A stretch of DNA of 64,000 bases. Origin: Desulfobacterales bacterium. Its GTDB lineage: Bacteria; Desulfobacterota; UBA8473. The stretch is taken from contig JACQWO010000058.1 in assembly GCA_016209225.1 (NCBI GenBank), positions 1 to 64,000 of the forward strand, written 5' to 3'. Position 1 is the first letter of the stretch; each line of letters starts with the position of its first letter. The notes under the pieces were generated by a model, which saw nothing but the letters and a program-made list of their open reading frames with translations, was not told where the DNA came from and ran no database searches. The translations under genes and the position numbers were made by a program. Positions 51,777 to 61,336 of this stretch are shown piece after piece.

Positions 51777-53321
51777 ATGCCTTTTTTTTCATTCTCTCAT
51801 AAAAATGAGTGGAGTCTTAAGACTAAATTCTATCTTATCTCCGGTTTTTTGATCCTAATGGTTATCATTATGGTGGCTTTTTCCATTTACAGAGAGTGCT
51901 GTTTAACAAGGGAGATCCTGGAACGGGGAAAGAAAGAGCTGGTAGGAGTGTTTGCGGTTTCTATTTCTGATGCCGTAATGAATGAGAAACCAGAGATGGG
52001 GAAGAAATGGGAGTTGTTAGATAACTATATTGGCCGGATTATGGCTAACGAAAACTTGAATATAGGGTATGTTGTTGTTGCCGATACCTCGGGCCGGATA
52101 ATAAGAGATCGTTATAATGAACGTTTCGAGGGATACAGAGAGATTCATCTTGGGCAAACTACTTTGCAAGATACTCTCCCTGGTAATACCCTAATTCGAA
52201 GATATAAAGCTGACCAGGAAATGTTGGAAATTTCCACCCCTCTTATCTATGGCTCTAGGAAAGTGGGTTATTTAAGAATTGGATTTTATTTGCAGAATTT
52301 GCAAGACAATTTGCTCAAACGATATTTGGTTAAACCTTACAATGAAATAATTCTTTTAGCTGTCGGGCTTATAGCCCTCACGTTCATTATCGTCTATGTC
52401 TTAATATTAAAGATTATCCAGCCTGTTCTGAAACTGACAGACGATCTGAGGGAAGTTAGCAGGGGGAATTTGTCCATCCGATCTTCTATCAGCCACAAGG
52501 ATGAAATAGGGTTTCTGAGTCAGGCTTTTAACTCCATGATGGATAACCTCAATCAAGCGAGAAGGGAACTTAGGCGCACCCATGCTCACATGATTCAGAC
52601 TGAGAAGATGGCAGCTATGGGGAAACTGGCAGCGGGTTTGGCCCATGAGATCAATAATCCCTTAGGGGGTGTTCTAACCTGTCTTGAAACTCTCAGGCAA
52701 GACTCACAAGATGAGGAGTTGAGGGCCAAGTACTTTAACCTGATCCAAACGGGTCTGGAACGAATACGCAAGACAGTTAAACAACTCTTAAATTTTGGCA
52801 AGCAAAGGAATTTTCAGCCCGAACCAACTGATATTAATATGTTGATGAACCGGACGTTGGAGATGACCTCCCATCACTTTTCTTCAAATCGTATTACCGT
52901 CCAAAAAGAATTTTATGAAGATATTCCAAAGATATTAGCAGATCCTCATCAGTTGATTCAGGTTTTTGTGAACCTTATATTGAATGCCATCCAAGCTATG
53001 CCAGAAGGGGGAGACCTTTGGATCAAGACCTGTCAAGAGGATGCAAATGTGAGTATAATAATAAGGGATAGGGGATGCGGGATTCCAAAGGAAAACCTGG
53101 ATAGGATTTTCGATCCTTTTTTCAGCACAAAGGAACACGAACAAGGAACAGGGCTTGGTCTTTCTGTCAGTTACGCAATTATTCAGGACCATGCTGGGGA
53201 AATTGAGGTGGAAAGCGAAGAAGGCTTTGGAAGTCAATTCATGATCCTTTTGCCTATCAATCATCATAAAGAGAAAACCCACAAATCGTTTTTAAGGGGG
53301 CTCCAGGATGGAGAGAGGTAA
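51777..53321 (+). CDS. membrane sensor histidine kinase
   Basis: The 514-aa kinase has membrane helices at about 14-38 and 190-213 that enclose a periplasmic sensing domain, then HAMP ([27 protein letters not shown]), the phospho-acceptor helix [20 protein letters not shown] and the ATPase domain with N, G1 and G2 boxes ([39 protein letters not shown]). It is of the NtrB/ZraS-like class that partners sigma-54 regulators. The regulator gene overlaps its end by 14 bases. The signal is unknown; the periplasmic part is Cache-like in size. Confidence 0.94.
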   Translation: MPFFSFSHKNEWSLKTKFYLISGFLILMVIIMVAFSIYRECCLTREILERGKKELVGVFAVSISDAVMNEKPEMGKKWELLDNYIGRIMANENLNIGYVVVADTSGRIIRDRYNERFEGYREIHLGQTTLQDTLPGNTLIRRYKADQEMLEISTPLIYGSRKVGYLRIGFYLQNLQDNLLKRYLVKPYNEIILLAVGLIALTFIIVYVLILKIIQPVLKLTDDLREVSRGNLSIRSSISHKDEIGFLSQAFNSMMDNLNQARRELRRTHAHMIQTEKMAAMGKLAAGLAHEINNPLGGVLTCLETLRQDSQDEELRAKYFNLIQTGLERIRKTVKQLLNFGKQRNFQPEPTDINMLMNRTLEMTSHHFSSNRITVQKEFYEDIPKILADPHQLIQVFVNLILNAIQAMPEGGDLWIKTCQEDANVSIIIRDRGCGIPKENLDRIFDPFFSTKEHEQGTGLGLSVSYAIIQDHAGEIEVESEEGFGSQFMILLPINHHKEKTHKSFLRGLQDGER

Positions 53322-54681
53322 GGTTTTACTTATAGATGATGAGCCTATCTTACTGGTGACAGTCTCCGATGCTTTAGCCAAAGCCGGATATACGGTGGAG
53401 ATGGCTGAAAATGGCCAAAAAGGGCTTATGATGTTCCAAGAGGGGTCATTTGATATAGTACTGTTAGACATGGTCATGCCTGATATATCCGGTATGGATA
53501 TTCTTAGAGAAATGAAGGGTCTGTATCCCCAAACAATTGTAGTCATGATTACAGCACATGGCACAATTGAAAAGGCTGTGGAGGCAATGAAATTAGGTGT
53601 CCACGATTTTATTGCAAAGCCTTTTTCTCTCGATGAACTGATTTTGAAACTCCAAAATATCAGCTCTTTTCAGTGTTTAAAAGAAGAGAATGTCTATCTT
53701 CGTCAGCAACTGGAGAAAAAATACCACTTTGGTAATCTGATAGGAAAATCCCATAAGATGCAGGAGATTTACGAACTTATAAAAACCGTTTCACAAACAG
53801 ATTCAACGGTTCTTATTCAAGGTGAGAGCGGAACTGGAAAAGAATTGGTTGCCAATGCCATCCATTTTAATAGCCGTCGCAAAAATGATCCTTTCATTAA
53901 GGTGAGCTGTGCTGCCCTGTCTGAGACGATTCTGGAATCGGAACTGTTTGGTCATGAAAAAGGTGCATTTACAGGTGCAATTCAAAGAAAGCTTGGCCGA
54001 TTTGAATTGGCAAATAAAGGGACGCTCTTTTTGGATGAAATCGGCGATATATCACCTACAGTTCAGGTCAAATTACTGCGCGTTCTTCAAGAAAGAGAAT
54101 TCGAGAGAGTAGGTGGTACTAAAACTGTCCATGTAGATGTTAGGATAATCAGTGCTACAAAATACGATATGGATGAGATAAAGACCGAACGCCTTCGGGA
54201 GGACCTGTACTACCGTTTAAACACGATTACTATTCAGCTTCCATGCTTGCTTGAACGTAAGGAAGACATCCCTCTTCTGGCTAAATATTTCTTTAATGAG
54301 TTTAGAGGGAGGACTTCCAAAAGCATACTTGGATTTACAGAGGGGGCATTGGACCTATTGGAACAATACGAATGGCCTGGGAATATTCGAGAGCTGAAAA
54401 ATGTTGTGGAAAGGGCGGTAGCCATCTGCCGCACAGAGAAATTGCAAATTGCTGATCTCCCCCAGGAGATACGAGAGATTCGCTTGAAAAAGAAGCTTAT
54501 CCAGCACGAGATTGAAACCTTGAATAACGTATTAAAGGCTGTGGAAAAAGAATACCTCCAAAAAATCCTTCGAATAACACAGGGGCGGAAGGCTGAAGCT
54601 GCTGATCTTCTGGGCATAAGCCGCAAGACCCTGTGGGAAAAAATTAAAGAACACCAGATGTCTGATAAGTCTCCTTCATAG
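53308..54681 (+). CDS. sigma-54-dependent response regulator (NtrC family)
   Basis: The 457-aa protein has a receiver domain with phospho-acceptor in IVLLDMVMPDISG, an AAA+ domain with GESGTGKELVANAIH, the sigma-54 contact loop GAFTGA, LFLDEIGDIS and the arginine finger region, and a Fis-type helix-turn-helix (RKAEAADLLGISRKTLWEKIKEH). It needs phosphorylation by the partner kinase and enhancer sites to open sigma-54 promoters. A near-consensus sigma-54 promoter lies 287 bases downstream, in front of the next gene, and is the obvious candidate target. Confidence 0.95.
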   Translation: MERGKVLLIDDEPILLVTVSDALAKAGYTVEMAENGQKGLMMFQEGSFDIVLLDMVMPDISGMDILREMKGLYPQTIVVMITAHGTIEKAVEAMKLGVHDFIAKPFSLDELILKLQNISSFQCLKEENVYLRQQLEKKYHFGNLIGKSHKMQEIYELIKTVSQTDSTVLIQGESGTGKELVANAIHFNSRRKNDPFIKVSCAALSETILESELFGHEKGAFTGAIQRKLGRFELANKGTLFLDEIGDISPTVQVKLLRVLQEREFERVGGTKTVHVDVRIISATKYDMDEIKTERLREDLYYRLNTITIQLPCLLERKEDIPLLAKYFFNEFRGRTSKSILGFTEGALDLLEQYEWPGNIRELKNVVERAVAICRTEKLQIADLPQEIREIRLKKKLIQHEIETLNNVLKAVEKEYLQKILRITQGRKAEAADLLGISRKTLWEKIKEHQMSDKSPS

Positions 54682-54967
54682 ACACCAAGACACCTTCTTT
54701 GCAAAGCCCCTTCGTTACTTTTTCGTAACATGGTTTGAATTTGAAATAACTTCTTGAAAGCAAAGGAAAATTCTATTTTTAAAGAAAAACGCTCATTGAA
54801 AAATGTTACATTTCCTTCCCCTTTGGGCTATCCGTTTATGAGTTCACTATTTTCCAGAAGATAGCCTGACGTGAATATATTCAGCTTTTCAGTAGTCCCT
54901 AACTATATGTTATTAAGGATATTTAACGCTGCGATCTAATCCCATATCATAGTCAGGATATTCTTCA

Positions 54968-54982
54968 TGGCATGCTTTTTGC
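54968..54982 (+). promoter_or_regulatory. sigma-54 promoter (-24/-12)
   Basis: TGGCATGCTTTTTGC has the invariant GG and GC dinucleotides with exactly 10 bases between them and matches the TGGCAC-N5-TTGC consensus in all but one position. Transcription should start about 12 bases later, near 54994, just before the ferredoxin-like gene. The gap upstream (54682-54960) is where enhancer sites for the adjacent regulator would lie; GTTACTTTTTCGTAAC at about 54713-54728 is a possible inverted-repeat site. Confidence 0.8.
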
Positions 54983-55016
54983 GATTCTTTTCATTTATTA
55001 ATAATTCCAGAGAGTA

Positions 55017-55259
55017 ATGAGTATTGCCTCTATGTTTCGGATTCTAATAGATGAAGAAAAGTGTAATTGTTGTGGATTGTGCGTGGACGTTTGCCCCAAT
55101 GAGATACTGATTAAGAGAAAATATGGTTGTGCCCCTCTGATAACTGAGGGAGAATGCTTTGGATGTGAGAACTGTATAGTAGTATGCGAGACAGGAGCAT
55201 TGAGCATTGTTGGGGAGGGTGCTGAATTTTCAAGAGATGTGGATCCTTTGATTGATTGA
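55017..55259 (+). CDS. 2x[4Fe-4S] ferredoxin-like protein
   Basis: The 80-aa protein has two cluster motifs, KCNCCGLCVDVCP and CFGCENCIVVCE, the second with Glu instead of Pro after the last Cys. It probably shuttles electrons in the cytoplasm. It is the first gene after the sigma-54 promoter and may start at ATG 55017 or at the Met in position 6 (MFRILIDEEK); neither has a strong ribosome site. It leads a set of four small genes that ends just before dsrA. Confidence 0.88.
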   Translation: MSIASMFRILIDEEKCNCCGLCVDVCPNEILIKRKYGCAPLITEGECFGCENCIVVCETGALSIVGEGAEFSRDVDPLID

Positions 55260-55341
55260 TAGAAATGTAGGGGCGGGTTTCAAACCTGCCCCACTAAAGA
55301 TGTGCCAATGTTTACTAATAAGGGAATAAGGAGGTGCCTAT

Positions 55342-55665
55342 ATGGCAGATTATTACATTAATATCTTTTTGGATAATGAAAAATTCAAGAAGATTGAAGA
55401 TGCTGGGTTAGCAGATCAGGTTAAGGAGATAAGTGGTAAAAAGGCGATTCAGGTTGGTCTCTCCCAGAAGGAGCATAAGAAGATTTGCAAGAGTTTCCCG
55501 AACGTAACCACAGACCCTTCCAATGCCTGTGTGCTTCCAGAGGAGGCTGAGAATACCCTTATGGGTTTTGTGGTAAATATGAGGACTCTGGATGTTATGA
55601 AGGCTGCTATAATGAAGCTTTATAATCCTCTTGCGGGCAAGGAGATCCGTTCAAAATTACACTGA
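55342..55665 (+). CDS. conserved-looking small protein of unknown function
   Basis: The 107-aa product starts at ATG 55342 after GGAGGTGCC. It is soluble, mixed alpha/beta, lysine-rich, with two cysteines (KKICKSFP, SNACVLPEE) that could be redox-active or bind a metal. No family was recognised. Position between a ferredoxin and dsr genes under the sigma-54 promoter suggests a link with electron flow or sulfite reduction, but that is inference. Confidence 0.6.
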   Translation: MADYYINIFLDNEKFKKIEDAGLADQVKEISGKKAIQVGLSQKEHKKICKSFPNVTTDPSNACVLPEEAENTLMGFVVNMRTLDVMKAAIMKLYNPLAGKEIRSKLH

Positions 55666-55837
55666 TAATGTTTCTACTAAAGATCCCATTCAAAAGGAAT
55701 TATTAGGTTTCCGGACGCTCTTACAAAAAAGTAATTGACTTTTTGAAGGTGCAGTGGTATCTTGCAAAAGTTTGTGAATGAGTATTCATTCAATTTAATT
55801 TTATCACTACGAAGATGAAATAATTGGGATATTTAAG

Positions 55838-56179
55838 ATGGGTAGACTTGCCTCTGAAGAGGAGAAGAGGAAGAAGGCAATCTTCGAGGGCATGTCCGCC
55901 AGGAGCAAGAAAAGAATCCTGGATAAGGGATACGATAACTGGGATCCTTTTTTGCAGCCGAATGACCCAATCGATATCAGGGTGGACCAAGGAAGACATA
56001 CTGCATGGGAACTAGCAAAGAACTTTCTTCAAACACGCAGTCACGAAGAGTACAGCAATGATTATGGCCAAGGGGTATGGGAGATCTGCACAGGAATTAT
56101 TAGCGATAAAGACCGATACAGGGCGATGTATGAGTTTTCATGTTGGTATCGAGACCTCTTAAAGAATGGTGAGCAATGA
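55838..56179 (+). CDS. small protein of unknown function
   Basis: The 113-aa product is charged and helical at the N-terminus (EEEKRKKAIFEGMSARSKKRILDKGYDNWDPF) and has the end RDRYRAMYEFSCWYRDLLKNGEQ-like segment with one Cys. No domain was recognised. Its stop codon overlaps the ATG of the TPR gene (GCAATGAG), so the two are translationally coupled and may interact. No typical ribosome site is seen; GGGATATTTAAG precedes ATG 55838. Confidence 0.6.
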   Translation: MGRLASEEEKRKKAIFEGMSARSKKRILDKGYDNWDPFLQPNDPIDIRVDQGRHTAWELAKNFLQTRSHEEYSNDYGQGVWEICTGIISDKDRYRAMYEFSCWYRDLLKNGEQ

Positions 56180-56799
56180 GTGAAGAGTTGCCCATAGAAG
56201 AGTATATCAGGGATCTCAGGCATAGATTGAAGGAGAACCCGGGTTGTGCACTTACCCATTACAACTTAGGGATTGCGCTTGTAAAGCAGCACAAATGGGA
56301 TGAAGCGATATCCGAATTTGAAGAGGCTATAGATGAGAGCCCTAGCATGGTAGAGGCACACATCAACCTGAGTGGGATATATTTCCAAAAGGGAGAAATT
56401 GAGAAGGGTATCGATCTCTGTAAGAGAGTTATAGAATTAAGGTCTGATTTTGCCATTCCCTATGGGAATTTAGGGTTTGCCTATTTAGAACAGGGGGAAG
56501 TAGGGAAGGCAATTGATATGCTCCATGTAGCAGTTAAGAAAGACCCAAAATTTGTTCAGGCTCTGAGTACCCTTGGAAGCGCCTATCTCAGACAGGGGAA
56601 GGTCGAAGATAGTATTAAGTTTGGTAAGAAGGCTATTGATATTGCCCCGAACTTTGCAGTCGCACATAATAACCTGGCCATTGCCTACTTCGAAAAAGGA
56701 GAATTCAAAAAGGCAATGGAACATTGTGATAAGGCGGCAGAGTTTGGTTTTGATGTACACCCGGATCTCTTGAAGGAATTGGAAGCTTATCGTTCTTAA
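56176..56799 (+). CDS. TPR repeat protein
   Basis: The 207-aa protein consists of about five tetratricopeptide repeats, for example CALTHYNLGIALVKQHKWDEAI, VEAHINLSGIYFQKGEIEKGI, AIPYGNLGFAYLEQGEVGKAI and AVAHNNLAIAYFEKGEFKKAM. TPRs bind other proteins, so it may help assemble or scaffold a complex, possibly with the preceding 113-aa protein with which it overlaps. It is cytoplasmic (no signal peptide). dsrA follows 246 bases later with its own control region. Confidence 0.9.
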   Translation: MSEELPIEEYIRDLRHRLKENPGCALTHYNLGIALVKQHKWDEAISEFEEAIDESPSMVEAHINLSGIYFQKGEIEKGIDLCKRVIELRSDFAIPYGNLGFAYLEQGEVGKAIDMLHVAVKKDPKFVQALSTLGSAYLRQGKVEDSIKFGKKAIDIAPNFAVAHNNLAIAYFEKGEFKKAMEHCDKAAEFGFDVHPDLLKELEAYRS

Positions 56800-56857
56800 A
56801 TATTTTAATTAATGGCAGGATAACTTGATTGCATAGGAATTTCCACATTTTTAAATA

Positions 56858-56896
56858 ACTTTAGGCACTTTAAACTTTAGCTCACTTTAGGCACTT
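56858..56896 (+). promoter_or_regulatory. iterated ACTTTAGGCACTT sites upstream of dsrA
   Basis: ACTTTAGGCACTT occurs twice, at 56858 and 56884 (26 bases apart), with a third partial ACTTTAG at 56874. Sites lie about 150-190 bases before dsrA. They could be an operator for a dsr regulator. No convincing -10/-35 pair was found near them. Confidence 0.45.
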
Positions 56897-57045
56897 AACT
56901 TGATATAGTTCTAAATTGTTATCCCTTGCCTTGATCAGAGGGTTTGAACATAATTGCCGATGTTCTTTGGGAGGGGGTGAGTAGATACACAATTCATATT
57001 AATTAAGAAGTAGTTTAAATTTAACTTAGGAATGGAGGTATTTTG

Positions 57046-58353
57046 ATGGCAAAACATAAGACTCCTATGCTCGATGAGCTAGAGAAGGGAAAGTGGCCAA
57101 GCTTCGTCTCTGATATTAAGCAGGAGGCAGAAAACAGGGAGAAAACCAATGTCGATTTGCAGGCTCCAAAGGATGCCTGTAGTGACCTCCTTGGCCTTCT
57201 TGAACTTACTTATGTAGACAAAGTGGTCCACTGGAAACACGGTGGAATTGTTGGTGTCTTTGGATACGGCGGTGGTGTCATAGGCAGGTATTGCGACCAG
57301 CCTGACCAATTTCCCGGTGTGAGAGATTTTCATACAATCCGTGTCAACCAACCTTCAAGTAAGTTTTATTCCACTGAATTTTTGAAGCAACTGTGTGATT
57401 TGTGGGAGAGACGCGGTAGTGGACTTACCAACATGCACGGTTCTACCGGTGATATCATATTGCTCGGTACTACCACACCGCAGATAGAAGAGATCTTTTG
57501 GGAGCTTACCCATAACCTTGATCAGGACCTTGGTGGTTCGGGTTCCAACCTTAGAACTCCGTCCGACTGTATAGGAATGGGTCGCTGTGAATACGCCTGC
57601 TACGATACTATGGCTTTGTGTTACAACCTCACTATGGAGTATCAAGACGAGTTGCACAGGCCTGCATTTCCGTATAAATTCAAGTTTAAGTTTGACGGCT
57701 GTCCCAACGGTTGTGTGGCCTCTATAGCTAGAGCTGACATGTCGGTTATCGGTACATGGCGGGATGACATCCGCATCGATCAGGAGGCTGTCAAAGGATA
57801 TGTAGGTGGTGAGTTCAAGCCCAATGCAGGCGCCCATTCCGGACGTGACTGGGGAACCTTCGATATCCAAAAAGAGGTGATTGGTCTCTGCCCGACCCAC
57901 TGTATGGAGTGGGATGGAAAGAAGCTTAAGATTGATAATAAAGAATGTACCCGCTGTATGCATTGTATCAATGTAATGCCCAGGGCACTGAGGATTGGGC
58001 AGGACACCGGAGCCTCTATACTCTTTGGTGCTAAAGCCCCGATCTTAGAGGGTGCACAGATGTCTACATTGACCGTACCGTTTATGAAGATTGAAGATCC
58101 CTATGATGAACTCAACGGTTTGATTGAAAAAGTCTGGGATTATTGGTCTGAAGAAGGTAAAAATCGAGAGCGCCTCGGTGAGATGATCCAGCGAGTGGGG
58201 TTTCAGAAGTTTATAGAGGTCTGTGAACTTGAGCCGGACCCTCGAATGATCCAGGAGCCCCGATCGAACCCTTACATCTTCTGGAAGGAAGAAGATGTTC
58301 CAGGTGGATGGGATCGGGATGTTAAAGAATTTAGAAAAAAACACCAGAGATAG
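57046..58353 (+). CDS. dsrA: dissimilatory sulfite reductase alpha subunit
   Basis: DsrA with DsrB forms the cytoplasmic siroheme enzyme that reduces sulfite, leaving the sulfur on DsrC. The 435-aa protein has DCIGMGRCEYACYD (C-x5-C) and FDGCPNGCVASIA (C-x3-C), which bind the coupled siroheme-[4Fe-4S], and an inserted ferredoxin domain with CPTHCMEW ... ECTRCMHCINVMP. ATG 57046 follows GGAGG at 7 bases; TTG 57043 in the ORF track is less likely. DsrD nearby marks the reductive type. Confidence 0.98.
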   Translation: MAKHKTPMLDELEKGKWPSFVSDIKQEAENREKTNVDLQAPKDACSDLLGLLELTYVDKVVHWKHGGIVGVFGYGGGVIGRYCDQPDQFPGVRDFHTIRVNQPSSKFYSTEFLKQLCDLWERRGSGLTNMHGSTGDIILLGTTTPQIEEIFWELTHNLDQDLGGSGSNLRTPSDCIGMGRCEYACYDTMALCYNLTMEYQDELHRPAFPYKFKFKFDGCPNGCVASIARADMSVIGTWRDDIRIDQEAVKGYVGGEFKPNAGAHSGRDWGTFDIQKEVIGLCPTHCMEWDGKKLKIDNKECTRCMHCINVMPRALRIGQDTGASILFGAKAPILEGAQMSTLTVPFMKIEDPYDELNGLIEKVWDYWSEEGKNRERLGEMIQRVGFQKFIEVCELEPDPRMIQEPRSNPYIFWKEEDVPGGWDRDVKEFRKKHQR

Positions 58354-58365
58354 GAGGTTATGTGA

Positions 58366-59481
58366 ATGGGCTACGATCCAAAAGATCCTTTAAAGGATAG
58401 AATAACCGATATAGGTCCGCGAAATTATGAAGATTTTTTGCCCCCTGTAATTAAGGAGAATTATGGGAAATGGTTGTACCATGATATTCTTGAACCGGGC
58501 GTGCTTGTGCATGTTTCCGAAACAGGTGCAAAGGTTTACACTGTGAGGGTAGGTGGCTGCCGGCTTATGAGTGTGACGCATATTAGAGAGATATGCGAGA
58601 TTGCTGATAAACACTGTGGCGGACATCTAAGATTCACTACACGCAATAACATTGAGTTTATGGTAGACGATGAGTCAAAGTTGAAACCGCTTATGGAAGA
58701 TCTTGAAAGCAGAGAATTTGCAGGTGGATCAAAGAAGTTTCCAAAGGGTGGTACCGGTGCCGGTCTCACCAACATAGTTCATACCCAGGGGTGGATTCAC
58801 TGCCATACCCCTGCAATAGATGCCTCGGGTATAGTAAAGGCTGTGATGGATGAGTTGTTTGATGATTTTAAGGATATGAGATTCCCCGCACATGTTCGCA
58901 TTTCCCTTGCCTGCTGCCTCAATATGTGCGGTGCAGTACACTGCTCTGACATTGCTATTCTCGGCATTCATCGCATGCCGCCCATGCTCGACCACGAGCA
59001 TCTTGGCAATATGTGTGAGATCCCCCTGGCCATCGCTGCATGTCCTACCGGAGCTATCAAACCGGCCACAGTGGATGGCAAAAAGAGCGTTGCGGTTAAC
59101 AATGAGAGATGTATGTTCTGTGGTAATTGTTATACCATGTGTCCCAGCATGCCCTTAGCTGATGAAGTGGGCAGTGGCGTTGCCCTTCTGGTGGGTGGTA
59201 AGATATCAAACAGGATAAGTGAACCCAAGTTTTCCAAGGTTGTGGTTCCCTTCATTCCTAATGAACCCCCCCGTTGGCCCTCAACAGTAGATGCGATCAA
59301 GAAGATACTGTATGCCTATGTGGAAGACGCAAAGAAATATGAGCGCCTGGGTGATTGGGCAGAAAGGATCGGCTGGGAGAGGTTCTTTGAGAAGACAGGT
59401 TTGCCTTTTACAGGGCATCTTATAGATGATTACCGCTTCGCGTATACGACATGGCGGCAGAGCACACAATTTAAATTTTAG
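58366..59481 (+). CDS. dsrB: dissimilatory sulfite reductase beta subunit
   Basis: The 371-aa subunit contributes the catalytic siroheme site. [14 protein letters not shown] and [22 protein letters not shown] are family segments; [16 protein letters not shown] carries cluster cysteines and [14 protein letters not shown] the ferredoxin cluster. It is 12 bases after dsrA with AGGAGG before ATG 58366, so the two are co-translated. It ends [12 protein letters not shown], a typical C-terminus. A palindromic element separates it from dsrD. Confidence 0.98.
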   Translation: MGYDPKDPLKDRITDIGPRNYEDFLPPVIKENYGKWLYHDILEPGVLVHVSETGAKVYTVRVGGCRLMSVTHIREICEIADKHCGGHLRFTTRNNIEFMVDDESKLKPLMEDLESREFAGGSKKFPKGGTGAGLTNIVHTQGWIHCHTPAIDASGIVKAVMDELFDDFKDMRFPAHVRISLACCLNMCGAVHCSDIAILGIHRMPPMLDHEHLGNMCEIPLAIAACPTGAIKPATVDGKKSVAVNNERCMFCGNCYTMCPSMPLADEVGSGVALLVGGKISNRISEPKFSKVVVPFIPNEPPRWPSTVDAIKKILYAYVEDAKKYERLGDWAERIGWERFFEKTGLPFTGHLIDDYRFAYTTWRQSTQFKF

Positions 59482-59490
59482 AGAAAAGAG

Positions 59491-59580
59491 CTAACTGCCC
59501 AGGTGGATAGCCTGTAGGCAGTTGGCCTGTAGGCAGTGACTAATAGCCTTCGGCCTACAGCCTAAACAACCTGAGTAGTA
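59491..59580. repeat. shared-end palindromic element, copy G
   Basis: Ends CTAACTGCCCAGGT and ACCTGAGTAGTA. The interior pairs GATAGCCTGTAGGCAG with CTTCGGCCTACAGCC. Like copy H, it carries GCCTGTAGGC/GCCTACAGCC units. It lies between dsrB and dsrD and could alter expression between them. Confidence 0.75.
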
Positions 59581-59597
59581 AAGAAAAGAGGTGCTAA

Positions 59598-59837
59598 ATG
59601 GGTATCGAAGAGGATAAGCAGCTTATACTCGATACGTTGAAGTCAAAAAAAGGCAAGACGAAGTTCTATTTGAAAGACTTCAATGGTATGTTTCCAGACA
59701 GAAAGCCAAGGGACGTAAAGAAGCTAGTGAACCAAATGGTGACTGAGGGGCTCCTTGAGTATTGGTCGAGTGGTAGTACTACACTCATCGGACTCAAGGG
59801 TGCCGGCAAGCAACACGATGCTGAGGATGAGGAGTAG
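59598..59837 (+). CDS. dsrD: dissimilatory sulfite reductase accessory protein DsrD
   Basis: DsrD is a 79-aa winged-helix protein found with dsrAB in sulfate and sulfite reducers; reports describe it as an activator of DsrAB. Here GKTKFYLKDFNGMFPDRKPRDVKKLVNQMV forms the helix-turn-helix and YWSSGSTTLIGLKGAG the wing. ATG 59598 follows GAGGTG. Its presence is the best marker for reductive Dsr in this window. cbiA follows 13 bases after. Confidence 0.95.
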   Translation: MGIEEDKQLILDTLKSKKGKTKFYLKDFNGMFPDRKPRDVKKLVNQMVTEGLLEYWSSGSTTLIGLKGAGKQHDAEDEE

Positions 59838-59850
59838 AAAAAGTAAAGAA

Positions 59851-61332
59851 ATGGTCGTAAACTGTTCAAGGATAGCCTTCTCTGCCCTGCGAGGAAACTC
59901 AGGCAAGACTCTCCTGACGGTAGGGATAGCAGCCTGTCTTCGCAAGGAGGGGAAGACGATTTCTCCTTTCAAAAAGGGTCCTGATTATATAGATGCAGCC
60001 TGGCTTGGATTGGCAGCTGGTCGGCATTGTTACAATCTGGATGCCTTCTTGATGGGAAGAGAGGGTATCTTTTCTTCCTTTTCAGTCCATACTAACCTAA
60101 CCCATGGTGCCCTGGTGGAGGGCAATAGAGGCCTTTTCGATGGTATGGATCCGCAGGGGAGTTATAGCACCGCCGAGCTTACAAAGATGCTTCAGATCCC
60201 AGTGATTCTGGTAGTCGATTGTAGTATGACAACACGTACTGTTGCCGCCATGATACTTGGCTGTCAACATTTTGATCCTGAAGTTGCTATAAAAGGAGTT
60301 GTCCTAAATCGGATTTCAGGGAACCGTCACGAATCCATTGTGCGTACTGCGATAGAAGAGAAATGTGGAGTTCCTGTATTAGGGGCTATTCCCAAAATAA
60401 AGGGTGGGGCTTTTCCAGAGAGGCATATGGGATTAGTTCCGCCCCAGGAACACCCGGAGGCCAGTAAAGCTGTAGATGAAGCTGCCAGGATTGTTGAACT
60501 ATATATAGACATAGAGAGAATATGGAAGATTGCAGTTGATGCCCCTTTTTTGAGTTATAATGATCCGATTGAAGATGTGAAAGAAAAGGGATTGCCTGTA
60601 AATCCATCAACAAGGCCACGGATTGGAGTAATTAAGGATTCAGCTTTCTGGTTCTACTATCCTGATAACCTGGAAGCCCTGGAAAAGCTTGGGGCGAAAA
60701 TAGTGGAGTGCAATGCCCTTGTTCAGAATGAGCTCCCTCCCATAGATGCCCTCTACATAGGGGGAGGTTTTCCTGAGACCCATGCCGAGAAGTTAGCATC
60801 CAATCAAGATTTAAAAAGGTCTCTGCGTCAGGCTGTGGAAAGAGGGCTTCCCGTTTATGCTGAGTGTGGAGGGCTGATGTATTTGGGGAAACAACTGATC
60901 GTTGAAAAGAAGACATTTCCAATGGTGGGAATTTTCCCCCTGACCTTTGCTTTGCAAGGAAGACCTGAGGGTCACGGGTACACTATCCTGGAGGTAGATC
61001 AACCCAATCCTTATTTTGGGGTAGGAGAAACCTTGTGTGGCCATGAATTTCACTATTCGAAAATCCTCGATTGGGGAAAAGATCGGCTTGCCTCTGTATT
61101 TAGGGTCAAGCGAGGATATGGTATTGATGGGAGAAGGGATGGCCTCTGCTATAAGAATGTCCTGGCTACATACTCTCATTTGCATGCTTTAGGAACAGAT
61201 AAGTGGGCCAGAGGCTTATTTGATCAGGCCGCTTTTTATAGCCGGAAACATGATAAAAATAGAGAAGATGCGTCTTTCTGTGGAAGACGGCTCCCCGTTG
61301 CTCTGAATTTCCAGGAAGAGAGATATTGGTAG
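59851..61332 (+). CDS. cbiA: cobyrinate a,c-diamide synthase (CbiA/DsrN)
   Basis: CbiA amidates two carboxylates of cobyrinate with glutamine and ATP. The dsr-linked homologue (DsrN) is thought to amidate siroheme. The 493-aa product has the dethiobiotin-synthase-like ATP domain (ALRGNSGKTLLTVGIAACLRKEG, FKKGPDYIDAAWLGLAAGR) and a class I amidotransferase domain with nucleophile in PVYAECGGLMYLG and GHEFHYSK. ATG 59851 is my choice; the ORF track runs into dsrD (59755). Alternatives are ATG 59827 and similar upstream codons. Confidence 0.93.
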   Translation: MVVNCSRIAFSALRGNSGKTLLTVGIAACLRKEGKTISPFKKGPDYIDAAWLGLAAGRHCYNLDAFLMGREGIFSSFSVHTNLTHGALVEGNRGLFDGMDPQGSYSTAELTKMLQIPVILVVDCSMTTRTVAAMILGCQHFDPEVAIKGVVLNRISGNRHESIVRTAIEEKCGVPVLGAIPKIKGGAFPERHMGLVPPQEHPEASKAVDEAARIVELYIDIERIWKIAVDAPFLSYNDPIEDVKEKGLPVNPSTRPRIGVIKDSAFWFYYPDNLEALEKLGAKIVECNALVQNELPPIDALYIGGGFPETHAEKLASNQDLKRSLRQAVERGLPVYAECGGLMYLGKQLIVEKKTFPMVGIFPLTFALQGRPEGHGYTILEVDQPNPYFGVGETLCGHEFHYSKILDWGKDRLASVFRVKRGYGIDGRRDGLCYKNVLATYSHLHALGTDKWARGLFDQAAFYSRKHDKNREDASFCGRRLPVALNFQEERYW

Positions 61333-61336
61333 TAGG

